Source: Proales similis (lineage: Eukaryota; Rotifera; Eurotatoria; Ploima; Proalidae). Taken from it: a DNA stretch of 64,000 nt. Position numbers and translations under genes: made by a program. The stretch is taken from assembly GCA_019059635.1 (NCBI GenBank), contig JAGVRJ010000001.1, forward strand, positions 3,720,001-3,784,000, written 5' to 3'. Positions 47,645 through 60,990 of the stretch are shown here, piece after piece (positions within the stretch are counted from its first letter, which is position 1; every line of letters starts with the position of its first letter). A model generated the notes under the pieces. That model was not told the origin of the DNA. It made no database searches and saw only the letters and a program-made list of their open reading frames with translations.

Positions 47645-50600
47645 TCAGTCTGTTCGCATCTTGCTCGGCTCGGACGCTGTGCTTGAAGGAAAACTGTCTC
47701 GTCCTTGCAAGGCCTTGTTTACCACCTCATATAGTTTAAAGCGGCGCCTTAAATTGCTTTTATTACGATCGGGCATTAATACTCGATCTGCAGTCTCTGC
47801 CGCCGGACGCTCATGTTCTCGTCCTTCCGTCAGGTGCGCATGATCCAAGCTGTCGATATATTCATCTTTAAACACCTCTTTCATCTCATTTCCGTAGTTT
47901 TTGTAATCATTAAATCTTTCCAAAAGCTCTGACTCGGCGTTTTTAAATATCTCCTCGCCCAAAATGCTTATGCCTGCGTGCAAGAGTGACACAGTTTGAT
48001 AAGACTCTTCTTTGGAACGCTTTAGGTCGTTCATCATCTCATAGCGAATCATCTGCAAGTCCTGCTTGAGCTCTTCGAACTCGCGCTCGTTCGAACCGTC
48101 TTGATCGCGTGGATTGTGCAACAAGAATCGTTTCACGATTCGTTGCATCACCACCTTGATTTAACCATCATTGATCTTGCATATCGTATCAGATCATCTT
48201 CAATTGACTTACCCGGTACGTAAGAGTAATGCCTTCGTCGCTTTGGTGGGTCGGTCGGTTCGCCTTTAAACATAAAAAAATCTAAGCTCAAGTATTTGAG
48301 TATTAAAGTATTTAAATTGAACCTTGTTAGAAGAGTGGCCCATTGAATCGCTTTCGAAAGAGTCCGAGACCGAATCATGTTTTAAGATTTTCTTCAATCT
48401 TCTCCATGTTCGGTTGAAAATGTAATAAACCGACTTGGGAGTCGGTATTATATTAAAAGGAACCGGCAGACTCCCTCCGTCACGAATCGATTCCATGTAA
48501 AGTGAGGACCTGGCAAATTTCCACTCAACATCTGAATCTTGCTTAAAACGGGAGAGTTTGGTTAATCAGAGATCACTTGGCTAGTTACGATGAAAAGATC
48601 AAATTTATATACCAGAATGCTTTCATAAGATTTGGTCATCATGGCGATCAGCATGTTGAGCAAGACAATTATGCTCGCAAAGTGAAAAGTGCCGTAAAGT
48701 AGAAATCCAAACAGCCCGGTTATTTCATTGTTGAAGGGCTGTAGATCCAAATTTTCTTGATTTCCAAGGCCAAATATAGACCAGAATATAGTTCTAAAAG
48801 TCAGCTCCATTCTGTGCGCCCAAATAGGAAGCAAGTTTTATTCAACTGAATCGATTACTTAGACTTACGTTCCGAACGCTTCTTCGGCTCGAGTGATTGT
48901 TGAGTTGGTCTCTACGTTTATATGAGGGGTGACTTCTACTCTCGATCGAACCTCTGAGCTGTAATACCAGTAGAGATTGTTAATTGCAAACATATAGCCC
49001 AGAAATATGATTATGAAAATCACAATAAATTTGAATATATCCTTTTTTGAACAAAAAAAAAACAATTAAACGGTACTGTTGGCTTGAATGAGTGAAAAGA
49101 GCGCTTACACTTATCATGCGACCCAATGTGATTTGAAGTGGTCCCAAGTTTTGATTGGCAGGTAGTAAGAAGCAGATTCTAGAAAAGCTTAATAAGTTGG
49201 CCACAGCGAACAACGCTTCGGCCATGTTGATCGGGTCCAGGGAGGTCCAATAAAAGCGGTCTAGATCGATGATTAACTTGACCGACTTCGAATTAGTATT
49301 GGCATTTACCTTTGTTGAGCCAATAGATAGTTTCGAATACGCGTTTTTGGCCCTCAATATCTGTTTCATTAAGAGCAGACAGCTTAGCCCAGAATGCGTC
49401 TGTTTGAACATTGTTGATCGCGTACAGAACGGTTCCGTATGAGAAATACTTAAGACAAAACGAGCCCGTGTATAAAGCGATCATGAACATGTCAACCAGG
49501 TTGTTTATTGAGAGGAGATAGTCCCTAAAGCCGTCAGTGTATATTTGCTTGATCTCATGCCATATATAGCCTTGAAGGGTTTACCTAATGAAGATTGCCA
49601 AGCTAGAAGCAAATTGATCTTTACCTGCGATCCATAGGCTGATCACCAAATCAATGTTACTCGGTATATAAGAGCGCATGTAAAAATCAGATTCGGCAAA
49701 TCTATATCGTAAGCTTTCATCTGATGCATACCGGGTGAAATTTTGCCAGAATTCAGGAAAGGCGCTCGAGAATCTTCGAGTCTGCCTTTCATCTTGGGCA
49801 AACTGCAGACTTGAAATTATCAAAAGAACTATAAACGCCAAGTAAGTGATGGTGTGCGACAAGAATTTAACGCATGGCTGAGACATAAACCGTCCAAGCT
49901 GTTCGTGTTTTATCCATATCGATAATAAGTTATAAAGCTTGGTTCAGACGAAGCCTACCTTGGATCTTGGCGCCACCACATAAATCAGGGCCAGAAATGG
50001 AATCAAAATTATAAATAGAAGTATAATCAGGCCCACTAGAAGGTTGTTAAGTTTCGAAATCGGCCTTAGACCTGTGTACCAGATTTCAACAAGTTTTTGC
50101 TGACAGTTCGGATGTGCGACGAACTTCATTCAGTTTTGGAATTTTATGCTTCGAGCCTTATTCAAGTTTTCTTCCACCTACCGGCTTTTCTTTGTATTTT
50201 AGCGCCAAATCTAGTCGGGCCAGACGCTCGTATTTCTCTTCAGTTTCTTTTCCGGTTTTGTTCAGCACAATCTCTAGCTCATCTCTACCACGCACATTGC
50301 TCAGCAGTTTAACCGTGTAAGCGCTCAGGTTATGAGCCAACGTCAGATATTCATTCTTTGAAGATAACGAAAGTTGGTTAGCTTTTAATTGGCTGTTACT
50401 AAAAAGCACCGAGCTTACTTTGAAGAATTTTTCATTATAAGCCAAGCTGCGCAGTTCTCTCCCTAATTCGAATGCTGTAAGAATTGGATCAAGACTTACT
50501 AATGAAATATATGACTCGCTTGCCAAGCCTCGGTATGAGTTGAGCCGAGACTGAGCATGACGAAGCGAGTCAAACTTGAACCGATTGTGACACTCGTTAC

Positions 50601-51181
50601 ATTTGCAATCGAACTCGTGTGGCTTTATTATCCTGTCGCCTTGTGCCAATAGCATTTGAACTATTTCAGTTCTGTTGTACTGGGCTGCCAATATAAGAGG
50701 AGTTATATCAGGTGGAAATTGCGCGTCATCCGAACTCGGTGTCTGCCAAAAAGAGTCGGTGTTGCCGTTCACCAGTTTTTTTTCATTCAAAATTTTGTAT
50801 TTTGGATGACGAAGTATTGTCTCAGCAATGTTCGTATGGCCTAGAAATATGGCCAAGAGAAGGGCTTCTCGCATTTTGGAGCTGTCCGATTTGCCAAGCA
50901 AAGCTTGAACAACCTTAAAAGAATTACAGCGTAAGAGATTCTGAAAACGAAAAGTTTAGAGCCAAGCCGACCTCAAGATGCTCATTATCAACCGCCAATC
51001 GAAGCGCTGATCGGCCGAGGTTGTCCGTTATCTCAGTGTTGAAGTCCTTGATTGTATGGAGGATTCTTTTGACGGTTAAGTAATCTCCATTTTCACAAGC
51101 ATTCAAAAATCGCTCGTTAATGTCAAGCTTTAACGTTAAATTTTCAAATAAGATTTGAAAGCGAGAATAAGGTTTAGGCAT
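47645..51181 (-). CDS. TRPC-type cation channel
   Basis: A TRP channel of the canonical class (TRPC; fly trp/trpl/trp-gamma), a Ca2+-permeable plasma-membrane channel usually driven by PLC signalling. About eleven exons: first 51181-50972, second 50913-50419, third from 50355. The N-terminus has ankyrin repeats (INERFLNACENGDYLTV, ITPLILAAQYNRTEIVQMLL), CNECHNRFKFDSLRHAQSR, then FVAHPNCQQKLVEIWY, the TRPC2-type linker. Helices follow with IPFLALIYVVAP and EALFAVANLLSFSRI, then NQNLGPLQITLGRM (S4-S5), the pore FWSIFGLGNQ, and S6 SIIVLLNMLIAMMTKSYESI. The TRP box is EWKFAR, and the C-terminal MQRIVKRFLL is the calmodulin/IP3-receptor-type helix. MPKPYSRF at 51181 directly follows an in-frame TGA, supporting this start. 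Exact TRPC subtype unknown. Confidence 0.93.
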
Positions 51182-51650
51182 TCAATCCTACCAAATTTGA
51201 ATCAAAATCAACAAGATTGTGTCTAAGTTTTTTTTTCGAAAACATTTTTCCTACTCCTATTCACCTTTGTGATTATTTCAAATATAAAATTCAGAGTGCG
51301 TTGTCACTTTAAATCAGCTTGAATCAGCTCCAAGGCGAAATTAATATGCTGCTGTCTTGGATTAAAGGCAAGCTTACTCCTGTGGCAACATGCTAAATCG
51401 ATGAATAAATCTTAAAACAACGGAAAGAGGCGCGATGAACAAAAGACAGGTGCCTGATTGCTTTTGTTTCCCTTTTGCAATCAATCAATTTCCGCATCAT
51501 TGACAATCGCTAGCAAATTTTATTTATGGAAGCAAAGGAAAATAAAATGCAATCTAGAAAAAATAAACTGTGAAGCTCTAGAAAATTGCGTCTTGGAAAT
51601 AGAATCTTGACAAGATTGTGAATTTTTTGATGAAAAGAAGGCGACTGGAA
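51182..51650. other. Intergenic, 469 bp, VPS41 to TRPC
   Basis: AT-rich region between VPS41 and TRPC (both minus strand) holding the VPS41 3'UTR and TRPC promoter. No gene or RNA is seen. Confidence 0.5.
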
Positions 51651-54600
51651 TCAATTTGCTGCCCCCAATCGACCTTGATTTTGTGAACATGTAACACAAG
51701 AGTCCTTAAAAAAGGCCGCCATTAGAATCCAGGTGGTTTTACTTTCAAAAAGAGTGTTACCGAGTCTTGGATGCAGTCGTCGTGATAAGCATGTTGACAA
51801 TTGAAAACCCTTAAACGCTGAAGTGCGCTCGAATTGAACGGAAGGAGAATTTTTTCGCAAACTAGACACTTCTGGTCGTCTAATATTTAAACAAAGCGAT
51901 AAATCCAAACTAAGTAGTAGAGAATAATTTTGTCCTTAATAGCTACCATGAATGGCTATTCCACGCTTCTTCATTCGAATCTGCTTATCCATTAGGTCAA
52001 GACAGTCTTTGGCAATTATCTTCTTGCTGCTGTCCAAGAGCGAAATTTGGACACGGTAGTCGTAGAGAATTTTAACCAACGCATCTCGTAGGCCTGGAAT
52101 CCGAATACCGTTGGGGATTCTGTCGATGAGCCTTAGGGGATTGACATGAGTGCCCACATTGTGCAATAGAGCGATCAAAAAGTCTACATTTGCTTTAATG
52201 TTAAAAGAATGTTCGACTTGATTCAACTATATCTAGCCCTTTACCTGGCTTGTTGAATGAATATTCGATCAAGTCCTCCCAAAGCTCATCGTCTGAATGG
52301 CGTTTACAGAATTCTATGGCTTGGCTAACATCTTTGAGGGCGTGCAAAATCAACTGAAGGGCTTTTTTGTTTTGGCCCATCTTCTCTAATATGTATACAA
52401 TCTCTGGAATGAGGTTTCGCTCTTGCAGCTCCTTCTGGGCCTGAGCTAAAATAATATACTTGCTGCTCTGAAGAAACGGAAGCAGCTTGGCCCGGTCAAA
52501 TTCTGCGTAAAGCACCACCTGCATTGTATGGAAATCTTTTGAAGCGTTTGGATCAAAGTCGAAAACAGCATCCAAATACTTAAGAGCACAATAAAATCAA
52601 AATATTGTTCAAATAGCTTTTAAGGGTGACGATGACTGCTTACATAATGCAAATTTAGCTTATTTTTGGACAGTTTCTCCACAACATTTTTCACCGGAAT
52701 TCGGTCAAGATTGTCCACCAGCATGCGTATGGTTCTCTTAAAATCGCAATTTTTAAATGCAAAAATAGAATTTTTTCAAATAAGCTGGCCACCTCTTTAT
52801 CAAGCTTGAAGAGTGCATTCAAGTTGTCAAAAGCACAATCGTAGAGCTGATGCTTTTTCAGAAATTCAAACACTTGGCAATCATTGATATCGATGAGAAT
52901 AATGAATGCTCTTTGAAATTCCTTCTGATATTCGTAACTTTTAAAAGTTTTTCAACAATTAATCTAGAATGTATGCTAACAGCTGGCCAAAAGGTTAATT
53001 TTTACAGTATTGCCAAGGCTTCGAATAGGGTTCGATTTGAGTCGCTGCTTTGAGTATCTAAGACAACATTCGTTATGCAGGCAATGTCGTAAATCTCACA
53101 GGGCCATTTTTTAATCAAAAATTTGAAAATCTTAAAGCGAATATTCCATCATAAATTCGAGTCAATCTCGCTGGTTAGAGAGTTTACCTCATATAGCTTG
53201 AGCTTGATAAACTCATTGAGGACTCGTTCGTATATCTCTGCCGACAACACAGGGTCAACGCAAGGAATTTTTTCGTATATTTCCTTCAGTGAATAGGTCA
53301 AAAGCTGAAATTGACACAACGTTTTGGTATTTTACCTCGAGTTTTTGCTCTTTGGCAAATATGTAAATCTTTTCTTCCCATTCATTCTTGTTCATTTTTA
53401 TTTGACCACACCACTCGGCGGCATTTGTGTATTTCTGTCGGCTCAGAAGATAATCAATGTAACTGAGCGCAATTGATTCATAATTGTAAATCTTGGCTCG
53501 CTTGTTTTCGTCTTTTTTCAGTTCATCCAACGCGGTTTCAAATTGAAATCGACCAATAAGCCAGTGAATGTGGTCATCGAATGAACGTGGTGAGGCCCTT
53601 ATCAGATTTTTGGGACTAAGGACAAAGTATAATTGCTCTTCTAGAATGAAATCAAGACGATAATCGCATGGTCGATTGCGCTCATAGCCTTTAATAGTAA
53701 AAGCATCGCAGGAGATTTCCTCAATCACATCTGGATGGGCCTCTATCATTCTCATGTGGGGCCTTGAGTCACCACTTTCCTCTTCGGCTTCCTGAAAATT
53801 AAAGAATTGATTTTAGCTTCTCAGACTTAAGTATCAAGCCTTATGCTGTTACTTTTTCAATACAAAGAAGCAAAAATTGGTGTTCATTTTGAGACGGGGC
53901 TAGTCCACTTATGAAAAAATCTGTTTGAACCATGCTAACTTGATGAGTTCTTAATGCATTTGGCCTTTAGAATGTTCCTTTTTTAGGTCGCCTTACTTAT
54001 TTCAACGTGAGTTGTTTGTCCGTCAAGAGAAGTGGCTGCCATTCCGCTAGCCACTCCGGGAGCACTGCTCAGTACGGACGTGGCTATAACGGTCAGCGCT
54101 CGGTTGGACCGCGAGCTTGCATTTGAGCTCAATAGTCCTTTCCGGATGACTTTGCAAATTTTGAACCGATCAGCCCAGCCAATCACGAGGGTATTGGAGT
54201 CGCGCCATAAGAGAGAACACTGATAGAGCTCGTCTCTATATTGAGTGTCATGGTCTTTAGCTATGTAAGTAATTATTCGCTTCTCACTCAAACTATATAT
54301 TTTGACACCCTTGATGAACCAAAATTAAAAAAAAAATTCAATCCAATTGAGAAATGCTCAAGAACCTTTTCATTGCTCCATGCAATTAGATCTTCGCACC
54401 ATTTAATGTTTCTTATCAGGCCCTCATTTGAATGAAGAACGCTTGTCTTCCTTTTGGTTATAAATCCTTTTTCATTCAATACGAGCTACATAATGTTTGT
54501 TAATCGAAAATGAATAATCAAAGAAAAATTAATCAAAAGTCTTTACTTTTGTATCGCCAGTGACAAAGCTCAATGTTTTGCCAAAGTTAGGCTCAAGTTC

Positions 54601-55102
54601 AACACTTTTAATAGGCCGGTTGAACTCAATCGACTGGTCATTGCTTTTGTCACAGATCCCGAAAATACTGACCCGACCATCGTCGCCACAAGAGGCCACA
54701 TATTCTTCCTTTTCATCAATGCTCAGCTGGTTTACAGTGGTTTGATGCTACAGGCAGACTCGAAATAAAATTTTCTCGTTTAATTTGCTAAGTTAAAGGC
54801 ACATACGCATTCTCGAGACAGAATTCGATAGCCTGCATGATCCATTATGTGCACTCTGCCCCAATGGGTTCCGAGTACAAGAATCTTTCAATTTCTTTTT
54901 TAAGATTATGGGTCTATAGCTTTACGGAATCAAGTTATACTTTGGAGCCTGCTTTTATGCAACTTAGAGAATCATTGCTTGTCAGCTCGTTAACGTCATT
55001 CTTAACACGTGAGTATGCTAGAATCGGTTCCGCCTCAATATAATCATCATCAGATGCCGCCTCACTGGTCATTGAACGCTCGGCCTCGCCAGCTTTTGAC
55101 AT
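51651..55102 (-). CDS. VPS41: VPS41, HOPS Rab7-binding subunit
   Basis: VPS41 links the HOPS complex to Rab7/Arl8 membranes for late endosome-lysosome fusion. Multi-exon; it starts MSKAGEAERSM with an acidic N-terminus, as in the family. Beta-propeller: HPKFLVLGTHWGRVHIMD (start spliced), VNQLSIDEKEEYVASCGDDG, IRNIKWCEDLIAWSN and LLWRDSNTLVIGWADRFKIC. Solenoid: DDHIHWLIGRFQFETALDEL, EFDRAKLLPFLQSSKYIIL, EIVYILEKMGQNKKALQLIL, AIEFCKRHSDDELWEDLIEY, NVGTHVNPLRLIDRIPNGI and LRDALVKILYDYRVQISLL, all in human order. The C-terminus is a RING-H2-like domain: CLVC, then NCQHAYHDDC, then the final exon DSCVTC, so the zinc ligands are retained. It lies 151 nt downstream of the KAT2 stop on the same strand. 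Several internal joins are approximate. Confidence 0.93.
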
Positions 55103-55204
55103 GTTCACTATTTTTTTTCAAGTCATTTATTTTGGCACAGTTGTAGACAAGATTGGGCTTCAATACCCATCTTTCTTATTTTTTAATTTCAACTAATTAT
55201 TGGC

Positions 55205-55210
55205 TTTATT
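55205..55210 (-). terminator. Polyadenylation signal of KAT2
   Basis: AATAAA on the minus strand, 43 nt after the KAT2 stop and about 100 nt before the VPS41 ATG. Confidence 0.6.
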
Positions 55211-55253
55211 TATACACAAAGGAACATTTTTAAAAAGCGATCAATCATACAGC

Positions 55254-57883
<2,630 letters not shown>

Positions 57884-58026
57884 ACTTTCGAGACACACGC
57901 TTGTCAGTTGGGGCTTAGGCTACTTTAACGGCTCATGTGACCATTTTGAGTAGTTACACTGATGCTAAACAAAACAAACTTGACATTTGGTTCTGTTTTT
58001 TCAAAGAAATGTCTTATCATAGATTC

Positions 58027-58032
58027 TTTATT
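58027..58032 (-). terminator. Polyadenylation signal of MORN2
   Basis: AATAAA on the minus strand, 15 nt after the MORN2 stop and about 145 nt before the KAT2 ATG. Confidence 0.6.
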
Positions 58033-58047
58033 GTTAAGGGATGCAAT

Positions 58048-58455
58048 TCACATATTAAGTTTATATTTTAGTAATTGACTTGAGTCTCCATTAAACTGTC
58101 CGGTCCAAACTTGGCCTTGTCGATCGTAAAATGCGCCGGGTCCTACCATTTTAGAGGCTTTAAAAGATCCTTCAAAACGCGAACCATCTGGCCATCCATA
58201 GCTCCCTTTGCCTTCAAACTGCCCGTTAACGAAATCGCCTTCGTATCGCCAGCCTCCAGGATGCTCGTAAATTCCGTGTCCATTGAGCTTATCATTGGCC
58301 CATTGCCCTTGCATCCTGATCCCATCGTGGGATTCGAAACGACCTTGTCCCCAACGTTTTATGGCGCCCGTGACCTCATCTCTTCGATACTCTCCTTCAT
58401 AAATGTCGCCATTCGCAAATATGAATTTATCAGAATTGGTTACTGATCCTGCCAT
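58048..58455 (-). CDS. MORN2: MORN repeat-containing protein 2
   Basis: A single exon of 135 aa. Four to five MORN repeats follow one another: FANGDIYEGEYRRDEVTG, MQGQWANDKLNGHGIYEHPG, WRYEGDFVNGQFEGKGSYGW and SRFEGSFKASKMVGPGAFYD. The C-terminus TGQFNGDSSQLLKYKLNM matches the MORN2 ending (LKLKLHM). MORN2 is abundant in ciliated cells and testis and has also been tied to LC3-associated phagocytosis. Human MORN2 is often annotated as about 79 aa; this copy has extra N-terminal repeats. The start is MAGSVTNSDKF at 58455; an acceptor-like TTTCTAG lies 22 nt upstream on the minus strand. It is tightly packed between EXOC7 and KAT2 on the same strand and has an X-box-like site upstream. Confidence 0.88.
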   Translation of the reverse strand: MAGSVTNSDKFIFANGDIYEGEYRRDEVTGAIKRWGQGRFESHDGIRMQGQWANDKLNGHGIYEHPGGWRYEGDFVNGQFEGKGSYGWPDGSRFEGSFKASKMVGPGAFYDRQGQVWTGQFNGDSSQLLKYKLNM

Positions 58456-58518
58456 TCCAATTTTTATTTTTTTACTAGAAATTTCAGAAAACTGGATCTC
58501 TTAAAGCGACTAAGAATG

Positions 58519-58532
58519 GTTTCCATGTCAAC
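58519..58532. promoter_or_regulatory. Candidate RFX X-box upstream of MORN2
   Basis: GTTTCC-AT-GTCAAC has one mismatch to RYYNYY-WW-RRNRAC and lies 64-77 nt upstream of the MORN2 ATG, inside the 129-bp gap after EXOC7. If real, it gives MORN2 its own promoter. Confidence 0.4.
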
Positions 58533-58579
58533 ATGCCATGTCTTTTTTAGACGAAATATTCTTAACTTATGTGGCTGAA

Positions 58580-58585
58580 TTTATT
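58580..58585 (-). terminator. Polyadenylation signal overlapping the EXOC7 stop codon
   Basis: On the minus strand the EXOC7 end reads TGAATAAA: the last A of the stop codon is the first A of AATAAA. Cleavage 10-30 nt downstream would leave almost no 3'UTR. Confidence 0.55.
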
Positions 58586-60603
58586 CATCTTTTCAATAAA
58601 CGTTCAATAACTAAATCGGTTAATGATTTCGGACCCGGAATAAAATTACCATGAAATTGATTTGCCAACTCATAAATTTTACCATTTGATTCAAACGTTT
58701 CTAAAATAGGTCTTAAGTATTGATCGATTTCTGTCTCTATCCTATTGAGCTGGTTTGAATCGCTCAATTGAACGCTGGTCAGAAATCTGAATATTAAGCG
58801 TAACATTATTTTTAATTCATTGTTCCTCGTGGCTACTTCATTTTCTTTTCGATCGAATAATTGAAGCATGGATGCTCTATTTTTTGTTTTGCTTGGACCT
58901 TCCATAAGTTTTTCGCTTGTCTCATTCAATTTTTGCCATTTATAATCTACATATATAAATAAATGTGTACATCTTTCGGCATATATATCTAGCTGTTTAT
59001 CTAACAGCGTGTCGAATTCCAAGTTAAATCGGCGAATTGGATCTAGAATTTTTACTTCAGACATGAAAGACTTAATAAATGTGACATTGTTCATCCGAAA
59101 TATTGCTTGACCGAAAGCTTTGAGTTTCGACGCCAGAGAACGAGAAGCTTGATTGCCCTCTGATGTCGGCATCTCATAGAATTTCGCCTGGTCATCCAGA
59201 AACTCAACTAAATGCCAAAATAACTGGTGATAAAATGATGCAGCATAGACCTGGGAACAAAACCATTCTTCGTCATCTTCGTCTCCCTCGTCTACAATAT
59301 CAATAACGTTATTTTCATTTTGTTCGTGAATAATCTTGAAAACATCGCTCAGATAAACCTGATGTTCAATGAAAAGTCTCCAAATATCAAGCACTTGCAG
59401 AGTGTATTCATGAACTTCACAATTTGCTGACGGGCGTTGCTCATTAAACAAGCCTTTGGCAATAGCTTTGAGGTAATTGCTGAGAACTTGAGCGCCTATC
59501 TCATTCAATCGGAGTGAAAAACTCAGCAGCTTTGAAGAAGACACCAAGTCTTGCGTATTGAGGCCCAGTGTCTTTCGCTTTAGCACATGGACTTTGTGAA
59601 TAAGACCCGCTAATGGTTTGACAACCTCTTCGTGACTATTTTTTATGTCAGAGAAATCGCAAAGATCAGTGAAAAAACTCTCTAGTTCGTCTTGAACGTG
59701 TTCGATTAGATTGACCGTGAATTTACTTAAAATCTCTGAACTGGTCTCCTTCGAACTGGAGTAAATTTTTCGTATAAGCACGTTCTCGTGATTGAGTAGC
59801 TTGAGGCTGAAGTCTAGGACCATTTCAAACGCTCTGACGAATTTACTGGCCTCAGTTTTCATTCGATGACGCTTGGGCTTATTCACTGAGTGCTCTTCCA
59901 AAAATCGGGCATAGCATTCGTCTATGAAAGCTCCTCTAATCAGGCTGAACTTGAGTTTTTCGTTGATATCACAATGATCTCCATTCTCGCTGTAAAGCTC
60001 ATACTGCTCTTCACGTTTTAGAAACCAATCGCAAATAAGGTTTAACTTTTTTATCGAAGTGCTCGGAACAAATAGTTCGATCTGATCGGGCGTCTCGTCT
60101 TGATCTATTTCAACATGTTGTGATTCAATGAAATGAACGAAGCCTTCGACCAGCTCACTACTCGCATAATGCTTTAAAATATCTTCAAATTCCTGTACCA
60201 ACGTGTGCTCAGCATGAGATACAAGCCGTCTGTAATTCCGCGAATAAGCTTGTAAAGGACCTTGATCGAACCAGTCACAAATTGTTTCAAATTCACAAAG
60301 TTGCGCCAGATTTTGCAAATAAGTTTCTATGCTTCCACCGGGACCAGTCATAATACCCAGCTGATCAGAGTCTATAACTTCAAGTCTGCTCAATAGACAG
60401 TCCAGCTCATCTACGCATTGATCAATATTCCTCATTCGATGCATCATCCTGTTCAAATCAATGACTTGATCTCCAATTATTTCGCGCTGAGCATTTGCCT
60501 CTGCCTCTAACTGGTTAAAATATTTCACCAATCTGAGAGTCGTTTTTTGACTGGCGTCCAGCATTTTTCGCCAATCCTTAACCGAAACTGCTTGTTCAGC
60601 CAT
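58585..60603 (-). CDS. EXOC7: Exocyst subunit EXO70
   Basis: EXO70 brings the exocyst to the plasma membrane by binding PI(4,5)P2 and Rho GTPases. It is a single uninterrupted exon of 672 aa starting MAEQAVSVKDWRKML, unusual beside intron-rich neighbours. The N-terminal coiled coil (residues 15-80) is followed by GPGGSIETYLQNLAQL (family: GPTGRLEEYLGSMAKI) and LVQEFEDILKHYAS (family: LESEFRSLMTRHS). The rest is the all-helical rod, including MVLDFSLKLLNHENVL, SFYHQLFWHLVEF, FNLEFDTLLDKQLDIY and a Lys/Arg-containing C-terminus (SLTDLVIERLLKR) where the lipid-binding patch usually lies. The sequence is quite divergent. The stop overlaps its polyadenylation signal; MORN2 starts 129 nt downstream. 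Confidence 0.85.
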   Translation of the reverse strand: MAEQAVSVKDWRKMLDASQKTTLRLVKYFNQLEAEANAQREIIGDQVIDLNRMMHRMRNIDQCVDELDCLLSRLEVIDSDQLGIMTGPGGSIETYLQNLAQLCEFETICDWFDQGPLQAYSRNYRRLVSHAEHTLVQEFEDILKHYASSELVEGFVHFIESQHVEIDQDETPDQIELFVPSTSIKKLNLICDWFLKREEQYELYSENGDHCDINEKLKFSLIRGAFIDECYARFLEEHSVNKPKRHRMKTEASKFVRAFEMVLDFSLKLLNHENVLIRKIYSSSKETSSEILSKFTVNLIEHVQDELESFFTDLCDFSDIKNSHEEVVKPLAGLIHKVHVLKRKTLGLNTQDLVSSSKLLSFSLRLNEIGAQVLSNYLKAIAKGLFNEQRPSANCEVHEYTLQVLDIWRLFIEHQVYLSDVFKIIHEQNENNVIDIVDEGDEDDEEWFCSQVYAASFYHQLFWHLVEFLDDQAKFYEMPTSEGNQASRSLASKLKAFGQAIFRMNNVTFIKSFMSEVKILDPIRRFNLEFDTLLDKQLDIYAERCTHLFIYVDYKWQKLNETSEKLMEGPSKTKNRASMLQLFDRKENEVATRNNELKIMLRLIFRFLTSVQLSDSNQLNRIETEIDQYLRPILETFESNGKIYELANQFHGNFIPGPKSLTDLVIERLLKR

Positions 60604-60990
60604 CGGAAAGCAATCTTCAGAAACTCAGTGAATAACTCCAAATCATCGTCATAGTTTCAATCTCAATATCACTTTTCAATGATTGCTACATGGTTTCATG
60701 CCCGACGATCTCTTGACATTTGACTCCGGTCACATTTCGTTAGATCACTTTATTTGATTCTCCAGTTTCTACCGTTTATTCTTTTTTTGTTTCTCGATGT
60801 TAGAGAGTGACTTGATGGGGGAGGGTCCCTTATAAGCCAAGTTAATGGCAGCACACCATGCGATTATGCTCGCCGTACAGTCGGCTGTCATATGACCGCG
60901 CAGTTGTGCATCACAAAGAGGGTTTATTCACTCAATCGCCGCCAATCTTATCAATTCGAAATCCTTTTCTCCCTTGTCCAAATTTTCCCA
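60604..60990. promoter_or_regulatory. Divergent promoter region, EXOC7 / ARP3
   Basis: 387 bp between the EXOC7 (-) and ARP3 (+) start codons; the only visible space for both promoters. No specific element was recognised. Confidence 0.5.
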
